Of a DNA stretch of 42,782 nucleotides, positions 27,928 to 35,447 are shown one piece after another. Below the pieces are notes generated by a model, which made no database searches, had not been told where the DNA came from, and saw only the letters and a program-made list of their open reading frames with translations. The DNA comes from Paludibacteraceae bacterium. GTDB taxonomy: Bacteria > Bacteroidota > Bacteroidia > Bacteroidales > Paludibacteraceae. The DNA lies in the NCBI GenBank assembly GCA_017938155.1, contig JAGBCD010000022.1:1-42782 (forward strand). Reading direction: 5' to 3'. How positions within the stretch are numbered: position 1 is the stretch's first letter; every line of letters begins with the position of its first letter. Position numbers and translations under genes: made by a program.

Positions 27928-30900
27928 ATGATGAAACACTTATGTCGAATCTCTGCTCTCGGATTGTTCTCTATCTTCGCGATGAGTACTTCCCCTACCC
28001 TTGCACAAGAGCAGAACAACCTTGCAAACGATTCTCAGCAAGCATATGCTACTTTGCAATCTGCTCAGACATCACTTGTTGGTACTCTCATGGAACAAGG
28101 CACTAATAAACCTATTGTGGGGGCATCCATCACGTTAGTAAACCAAAATATCGTAACGGAGACAAATCAAAAAGGTGAATTTCTACTGTCATACCTTGAA
28201 GCAGGAGATGAGGAAATTATCATTGAGGCAGATGGATATATTTCTACTGTAGAGTTGACTACTATCCAACAAAACATCCAGAACGATTGCGGCACGTTCT
28301 ACCTTCAAGTAGATATGGCAAATGATGTCAGAAATGAAATTTTACTCAATCTGGCTGAACAAGACCTAAATGATGATGAGGGACGCACACAAGAACAAGC
28401 TTCTGCTGCAAGTAGCTCTACAGATGTGTTTAACAACGTAACATCTTTTGCCTGGTCAACCATGAGATATCGCAATCGTGGTTACGAGCAAATCTATGAA
28501 CAAAACTATATCGAAGGCATATCATTCAATGCTGCAGAACGCGGACAATTCAATTTCTCTGCGATGGGTGGTCTGAACGATGCAAGTAGATATAAAGAAA
28601 CCACAAATGCTATTGAAGCCAATAATTTCTCCTTTGGTGGTATTGGCAATGCAACGAACTACCTAATGGCAGCATCTCATTATGCACAAGGTTGGAAGGC
28701 AAGTGTAGCTGGTACCAATCGCAATTACAAAGCTGCAATTAGAGCATCATACAATTCTGGTCCATTGAATAACGGTTGGACTTTCATGGGACAAGTAGCC
28801 TTTCGTTTCTCTCCTTATATAGATAATAAGGGAATCATTGGCGAAGGTATTAAGTATTATTCTTTGGGATATTTCTTCTCAGCAGAGAAAGTGTGGAATA
28901 AACAACACAAATTGAAACTCATCACTTTTGGTGCGCCTACCTTGCGTGGCCAATCAGCTGCAGTTACTCAAGAAACATATGACTTGACCAACCAATACAA
29001 CAAAACGACTTGGGGATGGAATAATTACAATCCTTATTGGGGTTATCAAGATGGTGAAGTACGTAACTCAAGATTGGTTAAAACCTATGATCCTACTGTT
29101 ATTGTTGGTTATGAATATGATATTGATGAAACATCATCCTTGCACATCGGTTTGGGTTATCACTACTCAATGTATTCAAACTCTGCCCTATCTTTCTACA
29201 ATGCTCCAGACCCACGACCAGACTATTATAGAAATCTCCCATCATTCCTTTGGGATGGACAACTCACAGAGCGTGGAACATTCATTACTAAGGATTTGAA
29301 TGATTATGAATTAGGACGTATGGATGAAGAAGGAGCACTATTGTTCAATCAATCCTACAATGGAACTCCTATAGGTCACTCTATTGATTTGAATGCTTAC
29401 AAAGCATTACACGATTTATGGACGAGTAGAAATGATCGTACCACACAAATAGATTGGGATGCGCTATATAGAGCAAACTATGCTAACAATTATGCTAATC
29501 CTGATGGTTCTGCCAAATATATTCAAGAACGTCGCCACAATGACATCCAAGAAGGAATGTTGTCACTGAACTATTCTAATAGCAAGTTTGACCATTTGAA
29601 AATAACAGCAGGATTAGAGGCCAAACAATCTGAGGGTATTCACTACAAAACGATTGATGATCTATTAGGAGGAAAACAATGGTTGGATGTTGACCCATTT
29701 GCTGAACGAGACATCGCGGAATTGGCAACTAATATTGGACTTACCCAAGCACAAATAGCATACGTAATGCAAAACGATATCAAGTATTATCTCGAGAATG
29801 ACAATCCCAAAGCGATTACAACGGGGGGGAGATTTGCATACGATTATCGTATCAACATGACCAATGTTAATTTGTGGGCACAAAACGAATGGAATTGGAA
29901 TAGCGTTGATTTGTATTACGCATTGAAACTAAGTTATTCCAACATGCAACGTACAACTGACATGTTCAATGGACGTGCTTATTATTTGACAGCTATCAAT
30001 CCTACCCTTATTTCATACTATTTAGGTGATCGTTATTCATCATTGGATCATTTGGTAAATAATATTCCCAATCGTTTGTACGGAACCATGCACCATTTCT
30101 TTGATCCTGCATTCAAATTGGGATTGAAATACAAAATCAATGGACGTAATCATATCAAGATAAATGCTTTGGCAGAAACCAAGGCACCATTGGCTCGTGA
30201 TGCGTACATTTCGCCACGTGTTCATGATCGAGCTATCGGTACCATCTATCAACACGATCAAGCTCAATCACTCTCTGATTTCTACGCTGCAAGTCAAAAA
30301 ATAGTAAGTGGTGACCTCACTTATGAATTCAACTACCCTATCGTTAGAGGACGTGTTACGGGATTCTATACGCAATTTTGGAATGCAAGCGAGCTGAATG
30401 GATATTATGATGATGAAGCGCGCACATTTGTTAATCAAGCAATGTATGGCATCAATCGTCGTCATTTCGGATTGGAAGCTGCTGTAGCAGTTAAGTTGGG
30501 AACTTATTTCACATTATCAGGAGTTGTTTCGGCAGGTGATTATTCATATGTAAGCAACGCATACTGCATCACTTCGGCAGAAAATGGTATGGCTTTGGGT
30601 GAAAAGACTGACCTCAACACGGGAATCAATGAACCAATTTACGAATTGAAGGATTCTGTGTTAATCAATGGACTTAAGGTAAGCAATGGTCCACAACTCA
30701 ATGCGAGTCTCAAACTCAGTTTCTTCCATCCTAAAATGTGGTTTGCTGATGTTACTGTAAGTTACTTTGACCGCAATTGGTTAGATTTTGCACCAGCAAG
30801 ACGTATGAAAGGTCTATTCTATGGAACAAGAACCGATGGTACTGTAGTCAATGGAGGTTTCAATCAATTGTATATTGACAACACTACATCTACCGATGTT

Positions 30901-31287
30901 AGACAACACAACGCTGATGGAAGCATTGCCATGGATGCATATGGGGTTCCACTATTGGAGAAGCCATACAACTACTTAGTAGAACAAGAATCTATGGTAC
31001 ATTCCAATCCATGGCATCGATTCTTGATTGACTTAAGTATTGGTAAGCTTATTTACTTAGAGAATCGTCAATCACTCTCTATCAACCTTAGTGTTAGCAA
31101 CGTTACGAACAATGTATATATGAAAACTGGTGGTTATCAACAAGCTCGCTTGCCACGTGCAACAAGACAAGGCGTATTGGAAAGTGAGGGCAATTCAACC
31201 ATCACAAGTAATATTTGGAAATTCCCAAGCAAATACTACTATGCCTGGGGAACTAATTTCTATATGACCATAACTTATAAATTCTAA
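27928..31287 (+). CDS. TonB-dependent-receptor-like outer membrane protein (DUF5689 partner)
   Basis: A 1119-residue outer-membrane protein: signal peptide ending about TLAQ, a carboxypeptidase-regulatory-like domain (~50-130: LVGTLMEQGTNKPIVGASI ... EADGYISTV), a Ser/Ala/Asp/Glu-rich linker (~145-165), a divergent plug (~170-250: FAWSTMRYRNRGYEQIYEQNYIEG) and a large barrel ending FYMTITYKF. The plug lacks the usual GxxxxVRG core of TonB receptors but has its own R-x-R-G-Y form. This is a recognisable Bacteroidales family, usually followed, as here, by a DUF5689 lipoprotein (4 bases downstream). Substrate unknown. An adjacent ATG pair allows a start at 27928 or 27931. Confidence 0.83.
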   Translation: MMKHLCRISALGLFSIFAMSTSPTLAQEQNNLANDSQQAYATLQSAQTSLVGTLMEQGTNKPIVGASITLVNQNIVTETNQKGEFLLSYLEAGDEEIIIEADGYISTVELTTIQQNIQNDCGTFYLQVDMANDVRNEILLNLAEQDLNDDEGRTQEQASAASSSTDVFNNVTSFAWSTMRYRNRGYEQIYEQNYIEGISFNAAERGQFNFSAMGGLNDASRYKETTNAIEANNFSFGGIGNATNYLMAASHYAQGWKASVAGTNRNYKAAIRASYNSGPLNNGWTFMGQVAFRFSPYIDNKGIIGEGIKYYSLGYFFSAEKVWNKQHKLKLITFGAPTLRGQSAAVTQETYDLTNQYNKTTWGWNNYNPYWGYQDGEVRNSRLVKTYDPTVIVGYEYDIDETSSLHIGLGYHYSMYSNSALSFYNAPDPRPDYYRNLPSFLWDGQLTERGTFITKDLNDYELGRMDEEGALLFNQSYNGTPIGHSIDLNAYKALHDLWTSRNDRTTQIDWDALYRANYANNYANPDGSAKYIQERRHNDIQEGMLSLNYSNSKFDHLKITAGLEAKQSEGIHYKTIDDLLGGKQWLDVDPFAERDIAELATNIGLTQAQIAYVMQNDIKYYLENDNPKAITTGGRFAYDYRINMTNVNLWAQNEWNWNSVDLYYALKLSYSNMQRTTDMFNGRAYYLTAINPTLISYYLGDRYSSLDHLVNNIPNRLYGTMHHFFDPAFKLGLKYKINGRNHIKINALAETKAPLARDAYISPRVHDRAIGTIYQHDQAQSLSDFYAASQKIVSGDLTYEFNYPIVRGRVTGFYTQFWNASELNGYYDDEARTFVNQAMYGINRRHFGLEAAVAVKLGTYFTLSGVVSAGDYSYVSNAYCITSAENGMALGEKTDLNTGINEPIYELKDSVLINGLKVSNGPQLNASLKLSFFHPKMWFADVTVSYFDRNWLDFAPARRMKGLFYGTRTDGTVVNGGFNQLYIDNTTSTDVRQHNADGSIAMDAYGVPLLEKPYNYLVEQESMVHSNPWHRFLIDLSIGKLIYLENRQSLSINLSVSNVTNNVYMKTGGYQQARLPRATRQGVLESEGNSTITSNIWKFPSKYYYAWGTNFYMTITYKF

Positions 31288-31291
31288 GCAT

Positions 31292-32434
31292 ATGAGAAAG
31301 ACTATCAATATATTGTTTACCCTATTCTTAGGACTTATCATGTTCGCTTCTTGCGAACCAAATGCAATCAATGAAGAAAAATTGTTTCTCAACGAACAAC
31401 AAGTACAAGACCTTATACAAGATGGCAAATTGTACACCTTGCATGAGTTTGTAGATAACTTCATGACCGAAAGAGGAAATTATTTGAGCGATACGACCCT
31501 CTATAGAACAAGAGGAAACAATGAATCGGTCAATCCGGGAATACATCTATTTTCCATAGATACTCTTCCATCATACGGAGAAGGTATTTACATTCGTGGT
31601 AGAGTAACTACAGATGACTTTGGCGGTAACTTCTATAAGTCTTTGTGTATTCAACAAATAGTAAATGGTGAACAACAAGCCTTACGTCTATCCGTTGATG
31701 CTGGTTCTGCTTCGGGTATGTATCCATTAGGACAAGAGATTATCATCCGCTGCAATGGATTGGCTATTGGGCGTTATGCTAATCAAATCCAACTATGTGT
31801 TCCAAGTTACAATAACAATAAATATGCACAAAATGCGGGACAAAAAATTGGTTGGGCACCAGGACGTATTCCTTTTGCACGTTTCAGAATCGCTACCCAA
31901 TTGGTTGGCACACCTGATAAGTCAAAATTACATTGTGACACACTTACCATCGGGGAAATTATCGATTCATACAATGTAAAGGATGCACGTCAAGAAGATG
32001 GCAAGCTCATATGCATCAAAGATATCTATTATACCGGAGAGTATGAGAGTACTTCAGGGTTACAAATGTGTACTACAGGAGATCCTGAGATAGACGAATA
32101 TGCAAACGTGTTTGCACCAACAACAAAGAATGTAGGTTATCCACAAAGCCGAGTTATTAGTGACGGCATTAATAAGACCTTGGTTTCAATGTCTGAATAT
32201 GCTAAACAAGCCAACTTCTATATTCCTGGAGCAGATTCGCTAGGAGTAACAAATTGTCCAAACTATGTAGGTAGTGTTACTGGTATTTTAAGTTACTATA
32301 TGGATAACGCAAGTTATGCTCCTGACCAATGGAATTGGGCTATCAGCATCCGAGATTTAGACGACTTATCTTTGTTCAAAACAGATGCCGAAGGAAACCA
32401 AATCCCATGGATTCCTGTTGAATATACCAAATAA
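31292..32434 (+). CDS. DUF5689 lipoprotein
   Basis: A 380-residue lipoprotein: signal peptide MRKTINILFTLFLGLIMFAS followed by the lipidated cysteine 21 (FASCEPN). The DUF5689 body includes YGEGIYIRGRVTTDDFGGNFYKSLCIQ, a beta-rich, OB-fold-like segment, with a second related stretch further on (SVTGILSYYMDNA). It starts 4 bases after the outer-membrane protein, the usual partnership. It probably sits in the outer membrane next to that barrel; the function is not known. A charged region after the cysteine (NEEK) is too far away to be a sure surface-export signal. Confidence 0.82.
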   Translation: MRKTINILFTLFLGLIMFASCEPNAINEEKLFLNEQQVQDLIQDGKLYTLHEFVDNFMTERGNYLSDTTLYRTRGNNESVNPGIHLFSIDTLPSYGEGIYIRGRVTTDDFGGNFYKSLCIQQIVNGEQQALRLSVDAGSASGMYPLGQEIIIRCNGLAIGRYANQIQLCVPSYNNNKYAQNAGQKIGWAPGRIPFARFRIATQLVGTPDKSKLHCDTLTIGEIIDSYNVKDARQEDGKLICIKDIYYTGEYESTSGLQMCTTGDPEIDEYANVFAPTTKNVGYPQSRVISDGINKTLVSMSEYAKQANFYIPGADSLGVTNCPNYVGSVTGILSYYMDNASYAPDQWNWAISIRDLDDLSLFKTDAEGNQIPWIPVEYTK

Positions 32435-32443
32435 TCGTCCTAT

Positions 32444-32947
32444 ATGACTTGGTTAGATATTATAATACTCCTACCTTTGACATACGGGCTCATTATGGGT
32501 TTGTTCCGAGGCTTGATAAGAGAAATTCTTGCCATAGCATCCGTCATTCTTGGTTTTATAGGTGCTAAGAGTCTTGGTGTTTCATTTAGTATGTGGTTGC
32601 ACCAACAATTTGTATGGGCACAAGCTGTGTGTGATGTTTTGGCATATGTGCTTATATTTATAGGCATAGTGATAACGCTTAATATCATAGCTCTGCTTCT
32701 TGGTAGATTGACCAAAGCCATTCATCTAAGTTGGTTAGATCGTTTGTTAGGTGGTGTTTTTGGAATGCTGAAATGGGGAGTAATCACATTGCTTTTGGTA
32801 TTTTGTATCCATACAACAGATCAAACATTCCACTATATTAACCAAGACCTAAAAAACAATTCTCCCGTTTATACTACCGCTTGTGAATGGGCGGACATTA
32901 TCTGGAATAATAAAGATGATAAAACTATCAATATTTTTATAAATTAA
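32444..32947 (+). CDS. CvpA family membrane protein
   Basis: A 167-residue inner-membrane protein with four hydrophobic segments (about residues 2-20, 25-45, 60-85 and 97-122). The CvpA opening pattern is present: WLDIIILLPLTYGLIMGLFRGLIREILAI, with conserved Gly-Phe/Leu-x-Arg-Gly, and later WLDRLLGGVFGMLKWGVI. The family is linked to colicin V export and to envelope stress tolerance, but its exact role is not established. It follows the DUF5689 gene by 9 bases and precedes the GH18 gene by 11. Confidence 0.88.
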   Translation: MTWLDIIILLPLTYGLIMGLFRGLIREILAIASVILGFIGAKSLGVSFSMWLHQQFVWAQAVCDVLAYVLIFIGIVITLNIIALLLGRLTKAIHLSWLDRLLGGVFGMLKWGVITLLLVFCIHTTDQTFHYINQDLKNNSPVYTTACEWADIIWNNKDDKTINIFIN

Positions 32948-32958
32948 AAAATATCAAT

Positions 32959-34248
32959 ATGAAAAAAAACATGCTATTATTTTTCTCAATGGCTTTAGCC
33001 ATCGTCTTTTCATCCTGTGATGAAAGAAACAACCCACAACAGCCAACTTTTGACACCACTTATGTTGACAAAGTTGACACAGTATTGACCGAAAAAATGG
33101 TCTATGATACCATTAAGGTTGACACATTATTGACCCTGGATACTATTGATCTGGATAACGACCGTGTTATTATTGGTTATGTAGCTTATTATTCTAAGAA
33201 CTTGCCAGATCCATTTTTGAATACCCACATCTGCTATGCATTTGGTAAACTCAATATGTCTGCAGATAGTGTATATTTAGGATTTGAAGTAGAGAACTAT
33301 AATCGTTTTAGATCGGTAGTTAAACTCAAAGAAAAAAATCCTAACCTCAAAATCCAACTTTCTTTTAGCAACTCTGCACCCGGAGGTGGATTTAGTCGAA
33401 TGACATCTGTTCCTGAATATCGAAAGAAATTCGCACAAGATTGCTTGGATTTCATTAAAAAAGAAGGTATTGATGGTATTGACCTTGACTGGGAGTTCCC
33501 TGGTATGGCATTCCAACCTACATACCTTTATGATGTTTACAATGATGTTGACAACTACACAAAACTATTTAAAGAAATACGTGAAACTATCGGTTGGGAT
33601 TACTTGCTTACCTATGCAGCAGCTCCACGTCAAGAGCAAAAGTATGAAACAGGCGGTTCACGCTATGTTGATAACAAAGCTGTTGAGCCATATGTAAACT
33701 GGATCAACCTTATGACCTACGACTTCTGCTCTGCACCTCTACCTCATAATGGTATGGTATGTAGTGGTTACTGGGATATTCAACGTACTTTCCGCTCCTA
33801 TTATACTGCTAAATATCCATTGCACAAATGCGTTTTAGGTGTTCCTTTCTATGGACGTCACGAGTTTGAAAATGACAAAGAATGGTACTATAGAGAAATT
33901 GAAGACGTACTCATCAAATCATTCTCACATATTTATCAAAAGAAATACAATGATGAATGGAAAGTTCCATACCTTGTTAAAGATGGTCAAATGTGGTGCT
34001 CTTATGATGATCCATCATCTATCGCATACAAAGGCAAATGGTTGCTCGATAAAGGAATGAAAGGACTTATGTATTGGGAAATTGAAGGTGATAATGCCAA
34101 AAAAGATTTGCAACGTGCTTGCTGGAGAGCAATGAAAGAAGAGATTGTTGAAGATACAGTTTACACATATCATATTGATTCTGCTATCGTAATGGATACA
34201 ATCTACGTTCCTGTAAAAGATACTGTGATTACACAAAATAATCAATAA
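32959..34248 (+). CDS. GH18 family glycoside hydrolase lipoprotein (chitinase-like)
   Basis: A 429-residue lipoprotein with a lipobox at FSSC (cysteine 20) followed by DERNN, an acidic start compatible with surface display. The GH18 barrel spans about residues 57-385. The catalytic motif DGIDLDWE is complete (D172, D175, D177 and the proton donor E179). Other landmarks are IQLSFSN, YAAAPRQ, INLMTYDF, GVPFYGR and GLMYWEIEGD. It should cleave beta-1,4-GlcNAc linkages by substrate-assisted catalysis; chitin, peptidoglycan-derived or N-glycan substrates are all possible. Tails before and after the barrel are rich in repeated Val/Asp-Thr-Ile/Val units (VDTVLTE, VYDTIKVDT; MDTIYVPVKDTVI). Last gene of the rel operon. 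Confidence 0.9.
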   Translation: MKKNMLLFFSMALAIVFSSCDERNNPQQPTFDTTYVDKVDTVLTEKMVYDTIKVDTLLTLDTIDLDNDRVIIGYVAYYSKNLPDPFLNTHICYAFGKLNMSADSVYLGFEVENYNRFRSVVKLKEKNPNLKIQLSFSNSAPGGGFSRMTSVPEYRKKFAQDCLDFIKKEGIDGIDLDWEFPGMAFQPTYLYDVYNDVDNYTKLFKEIRETIGWDYLLTYAAAPRQEQKYETGGSRYVDNKAVEPYVNWINLMTYDFCSAPLPHNGMVCSGYWDIQRTFRSYYTAKYPLHKCVLGVPFYGRHEFENDKEWYYREIEDVLIKSFSHIYQKKYNDEWKVPYLVKDGQMWCSYDDPSSIAYKGKWLLDKGMKGLMYWEIEGDNAKKDLQRACWRAMKEEIVEDTVYTYHIDSAIVMDTIYVPVKDTVITQNNQ

Positions 34249-34269
34249 TCTTATATAACATACAATAAC

Positions 34270-34297
34270 AAACGGACGCACACAAGTGCGTCCGTTT
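34270..34297 (+). terminator. Intrinsic terminator of the rel-GH18 operon
   Basis: A perfect 12-bp stem (34270-34281 with 34286-34297, AAACGGACGCAC / GTGCGTCCGTTT) with an ACAA loop. The T run is short, so it may rely partly on Rho. Confidence 0.82.
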
Positions 34298-34411
34298 ACA
34301 ATAGAATACATAATTGAGACCAACCATATTTCACTTCAAGCCATTGCAAGTGGACTATACACCAAGCCTTTGACTGATAAAGAAACATTAATATACAATA
34401 ATATGACACTA

Positions 34412-34460
34412 TAAAAAAAGACATCCAAAAGGATGTCTCAAGGGTGGATAGTGGGGCTCG
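34412..34460 (-). repeat. tRNA-His 3'-end and terminator fragment, copy 1
   Basis: It matches the tRNA-His 3' fragment and its terminator hairpin (AGACATCC-TTTT-GGATGTCT on the minus strand, T run after it). Homology to the tRNA stops abruptly at 34460 inside the T-loop. It carries one change (A instead of G at 34440) relative to the other copies. Confidence 0.85.
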
Positions 34461-34640
34461 CATATTGCTTGAGCAATAATCGACAGAACGAAGTGGCGGA
34501 GAACCTGGGTATAAGAGCACTCACATCCTCCATTTTTTATAGTGGTGTAATCCTTTAGGATTATAGTGAGGAGTTGTGTTGTGTGGAAAATTCATTTACC
34601 AATACAACATTACTCCACGATATACAATAGTATGACACTA

Positions 34641-34689
34641 TAAAAAAAGACATCCAAAAGGATGTCTCGAGGGTGGATAGTGGGGCTCG
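34641..34689 (-). repeat. tRNA-His 3'-end and terminator fragment, copy 2
   Basis: Identical to the tRNA-His 3' end and terminator up to 34689, where homology breaks at the same T-loop base as in copy 1. It lies exactly 229 bases after copy 1 and 229 before the functional gene's matching segment. Confidence 0.88.
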
Positions 34690-34869
34690 CATATTGCTTG
34701 AGCAATAATCGACAGAACAAAGTGGCGGAGAACCTGGGTATAAGAGCACTCACATCCTCCATTTTTTATAGTGGTGTAATCCTTTAGGATTATAGTGAGG
34801 AGTTGTGTTGTGTGGAAAATTTATTTACCAATACAACATTACTCCACGATATACAATAGTATAACACTA

Positions 34870-34896
34870 TAAAAAAAGACATCCAAAAGGATGTCT
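34870..34896 (-). terminator. Terminator of tRNA-His
   Basis: On the minus strand, an 8-bp stem AGACATCC / GGATGTCT with a TTTT loop is followed by a run of T, four bases past the tRNA 3' end. Confidence 0.88.
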
Positions 34897-34900
34897 CGAG

Positions 34901-34974
34901 GGTGGATAGTGGGGCTCGAACCCACGACACTCGGAACCACAATCCGATGCTCTGCCAACTGAGCTATAACCACC
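34901..34974 (-). tRNA. tRNA-His (anticodon GTG)
   Basis: A 74-base cloverleaf counted from G-1 to C73: acceptor GGTGGTTA / TATCCACC with the His-specific extra G-1:C73 pair, D-stem GCTC/GAGC, anticodon arm TCGGA-TTGTGGT-TCCGA with anticodon GTG at 34938-34940, and T-arm GTGGG-TTCGAGC-CCCAC. CCA is not encoded. One U-U mismatch at 5:68 of the acceptor stem is unusual; it is shared by the two repeat copies on the 3' side. A consensus promoter lies 30 bases upstream and a terminator directly after. A single-gene unit. Confidence 0.95.
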
Positions 34975-35003
34975 ATATAACTTTCTTTTTTTGAAAGCGA
35001 TTG

Positions 35004-35035
35004 CAAAGGTATTGCTTTTTTTTTACATATACAAA
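35004..35035 (-). promoter_or_regulatory. Promoter of tRNA-His
   Basis: On the minus strand, TACCTTTG (35004-35011) with TTTG (35032-35035) 20 bases upstream. The start would be near 34999, about 25 bases before the mature 5' end. Confidence 0.82.
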
Positions 35036-35153
35036 TTTTTTGTCATTTTTTTGTTCTAAAAAGTACTTGCATTCCATTTTGTAATGGTGTTTTTCCTATA
35101 GATATTCAACTCTATATGCAGAATGATAAAATATTTTAATAGTATTAATAAAA

Positions 35154-35169
35154 TGGCATAATAATTGTA
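35154..35169 (+). promoter_or_regulatory. Sigma-54-like promoter of the rubredoxin gene (tentative)
   Basis: TGGCA (35154-35158), six bases, then TTG (35165-35167) followed by TA: the exact spacing of a -24/-12 promoter, with T instead of C at -12. No TAnnTTTG element is visible upstream. The start would be near 35180, 36 bases before the ATG. The region between 35036 and 35153 is AT-rich with no other feature. Confidence 0.4.
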
Positions 35170-35215
35170 GTTTATAAAACAGAACAATAATATTAATAAT
35201 CTAACATTACATTAT

Positions 35216-35377
35216 ATGAAAAAATACGTTTGCGATGTCTGCGGATGGGAGTATGATCCAGCAGTAGGAGTACCTGAAATGGGTATAGCGCCCAACACCC
35301 CATGGGAACAAATAAATGATGATTTCACATGCCCACTATGTGGTGTAGATAAAACCGAATTCTCCGAAATGGAATAA
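35216..35377 (+). CDS. Rubredoxin
   Basis: A 53-residue one-iron electron carrier of the cytoplasm. The Fe(Cys)4 site is complete: C6 and C9 (CDVCGW) and C39 and C42 (CPLCGV), with the family aromatic and turn residues [11 protein letters not shown] and DDFTCP. In anaerobes it usually serves superoxide or peroxide reduction (rubrerythrin, superoxide reductase); the partner is not in the window. The start at 35216 is the only ATG in frame. Its gene is alone, with a possible sigma-54-type promoter and a strong bidirectional terminator shared with rmuC. Confidence 0.95.
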   Translation: MKKYVCDVCGWEYDPAVGVPEMGIAPNTPWEQINDDFTCPLCGVDKTEFSEME

Positions 35378-35390
35378 AACGGGTAATATA

Positions 35391-35436
35391 AAGAAACAAC
35401 AAACTCATCCCAAGCAGGATGAGTTTGTTGTTTCTT
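35391..35436 (+). terminator. Bidirectional terminator between rubredoxin and rmuC
   Basis: An unusually long perfect stem of 20 bp (35391-35410 with 35417-35436, inner part CTCATCC / GGATGAG) with a 6-base loop. It lies 14 bases after the rubredoxin stop and 12 before the rmuC stop on the other strand. Confidence 0.9.
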
Positions 35437-35447
35437 ATTTAGTTCTC

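Larger units (their letters stand above)
34384..34918. repeat. 229-bp tandem repeat array built from the tRNA-His 3' end
   Basis: Two full copies (34405-34633 and 34634-34862) differ at only about four positions. They are followed by a partial third copy (34863-34918) that is the 3' end and terminator of the real tRNA-His gene. Every copy contains the last 18 bases of the tRNA (from the T-loop to C73), then the tRNA terminator hairpin. Homology also extends leftward of the first copy (about 34384-34404, with a 10-base gap). The 170 bases outside the tRNA part carry no gene but hold hairpins, the largest at 34570-34616 and 34799-34845 (a 16-bp stem with two mismatches). Small reading frames on the minus strand recur only because the DNA does. 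Confidence 0.9.

Noticed and set aside
34321-34383. A short gene between the operon terminator and the repeat array
   Set aside because: No ATG-led frame of useful length and no promoter element; only partial homology to the repeat at its right edge.
34407-34544. 12-bp inverted pair CACTATAAAAAA / TTTTTTATAGTG as transposon ends
   Set aside because: No flanking target duplication is seen (TATGA versus GTGTA), and the left half is simply the tRNA terminator T-run. I keep it as structure within the tandem unit, not as an element.
34296-34749. Two similar minus-strand reading frames of 62-74 codons starting MLLYPGSPP
   Set aside because: They recur only because the 229-bp DNA repeat does. They run through tRNA fragments and terminator hairpins, have no promoter, and the second half differs once the repeat ends.
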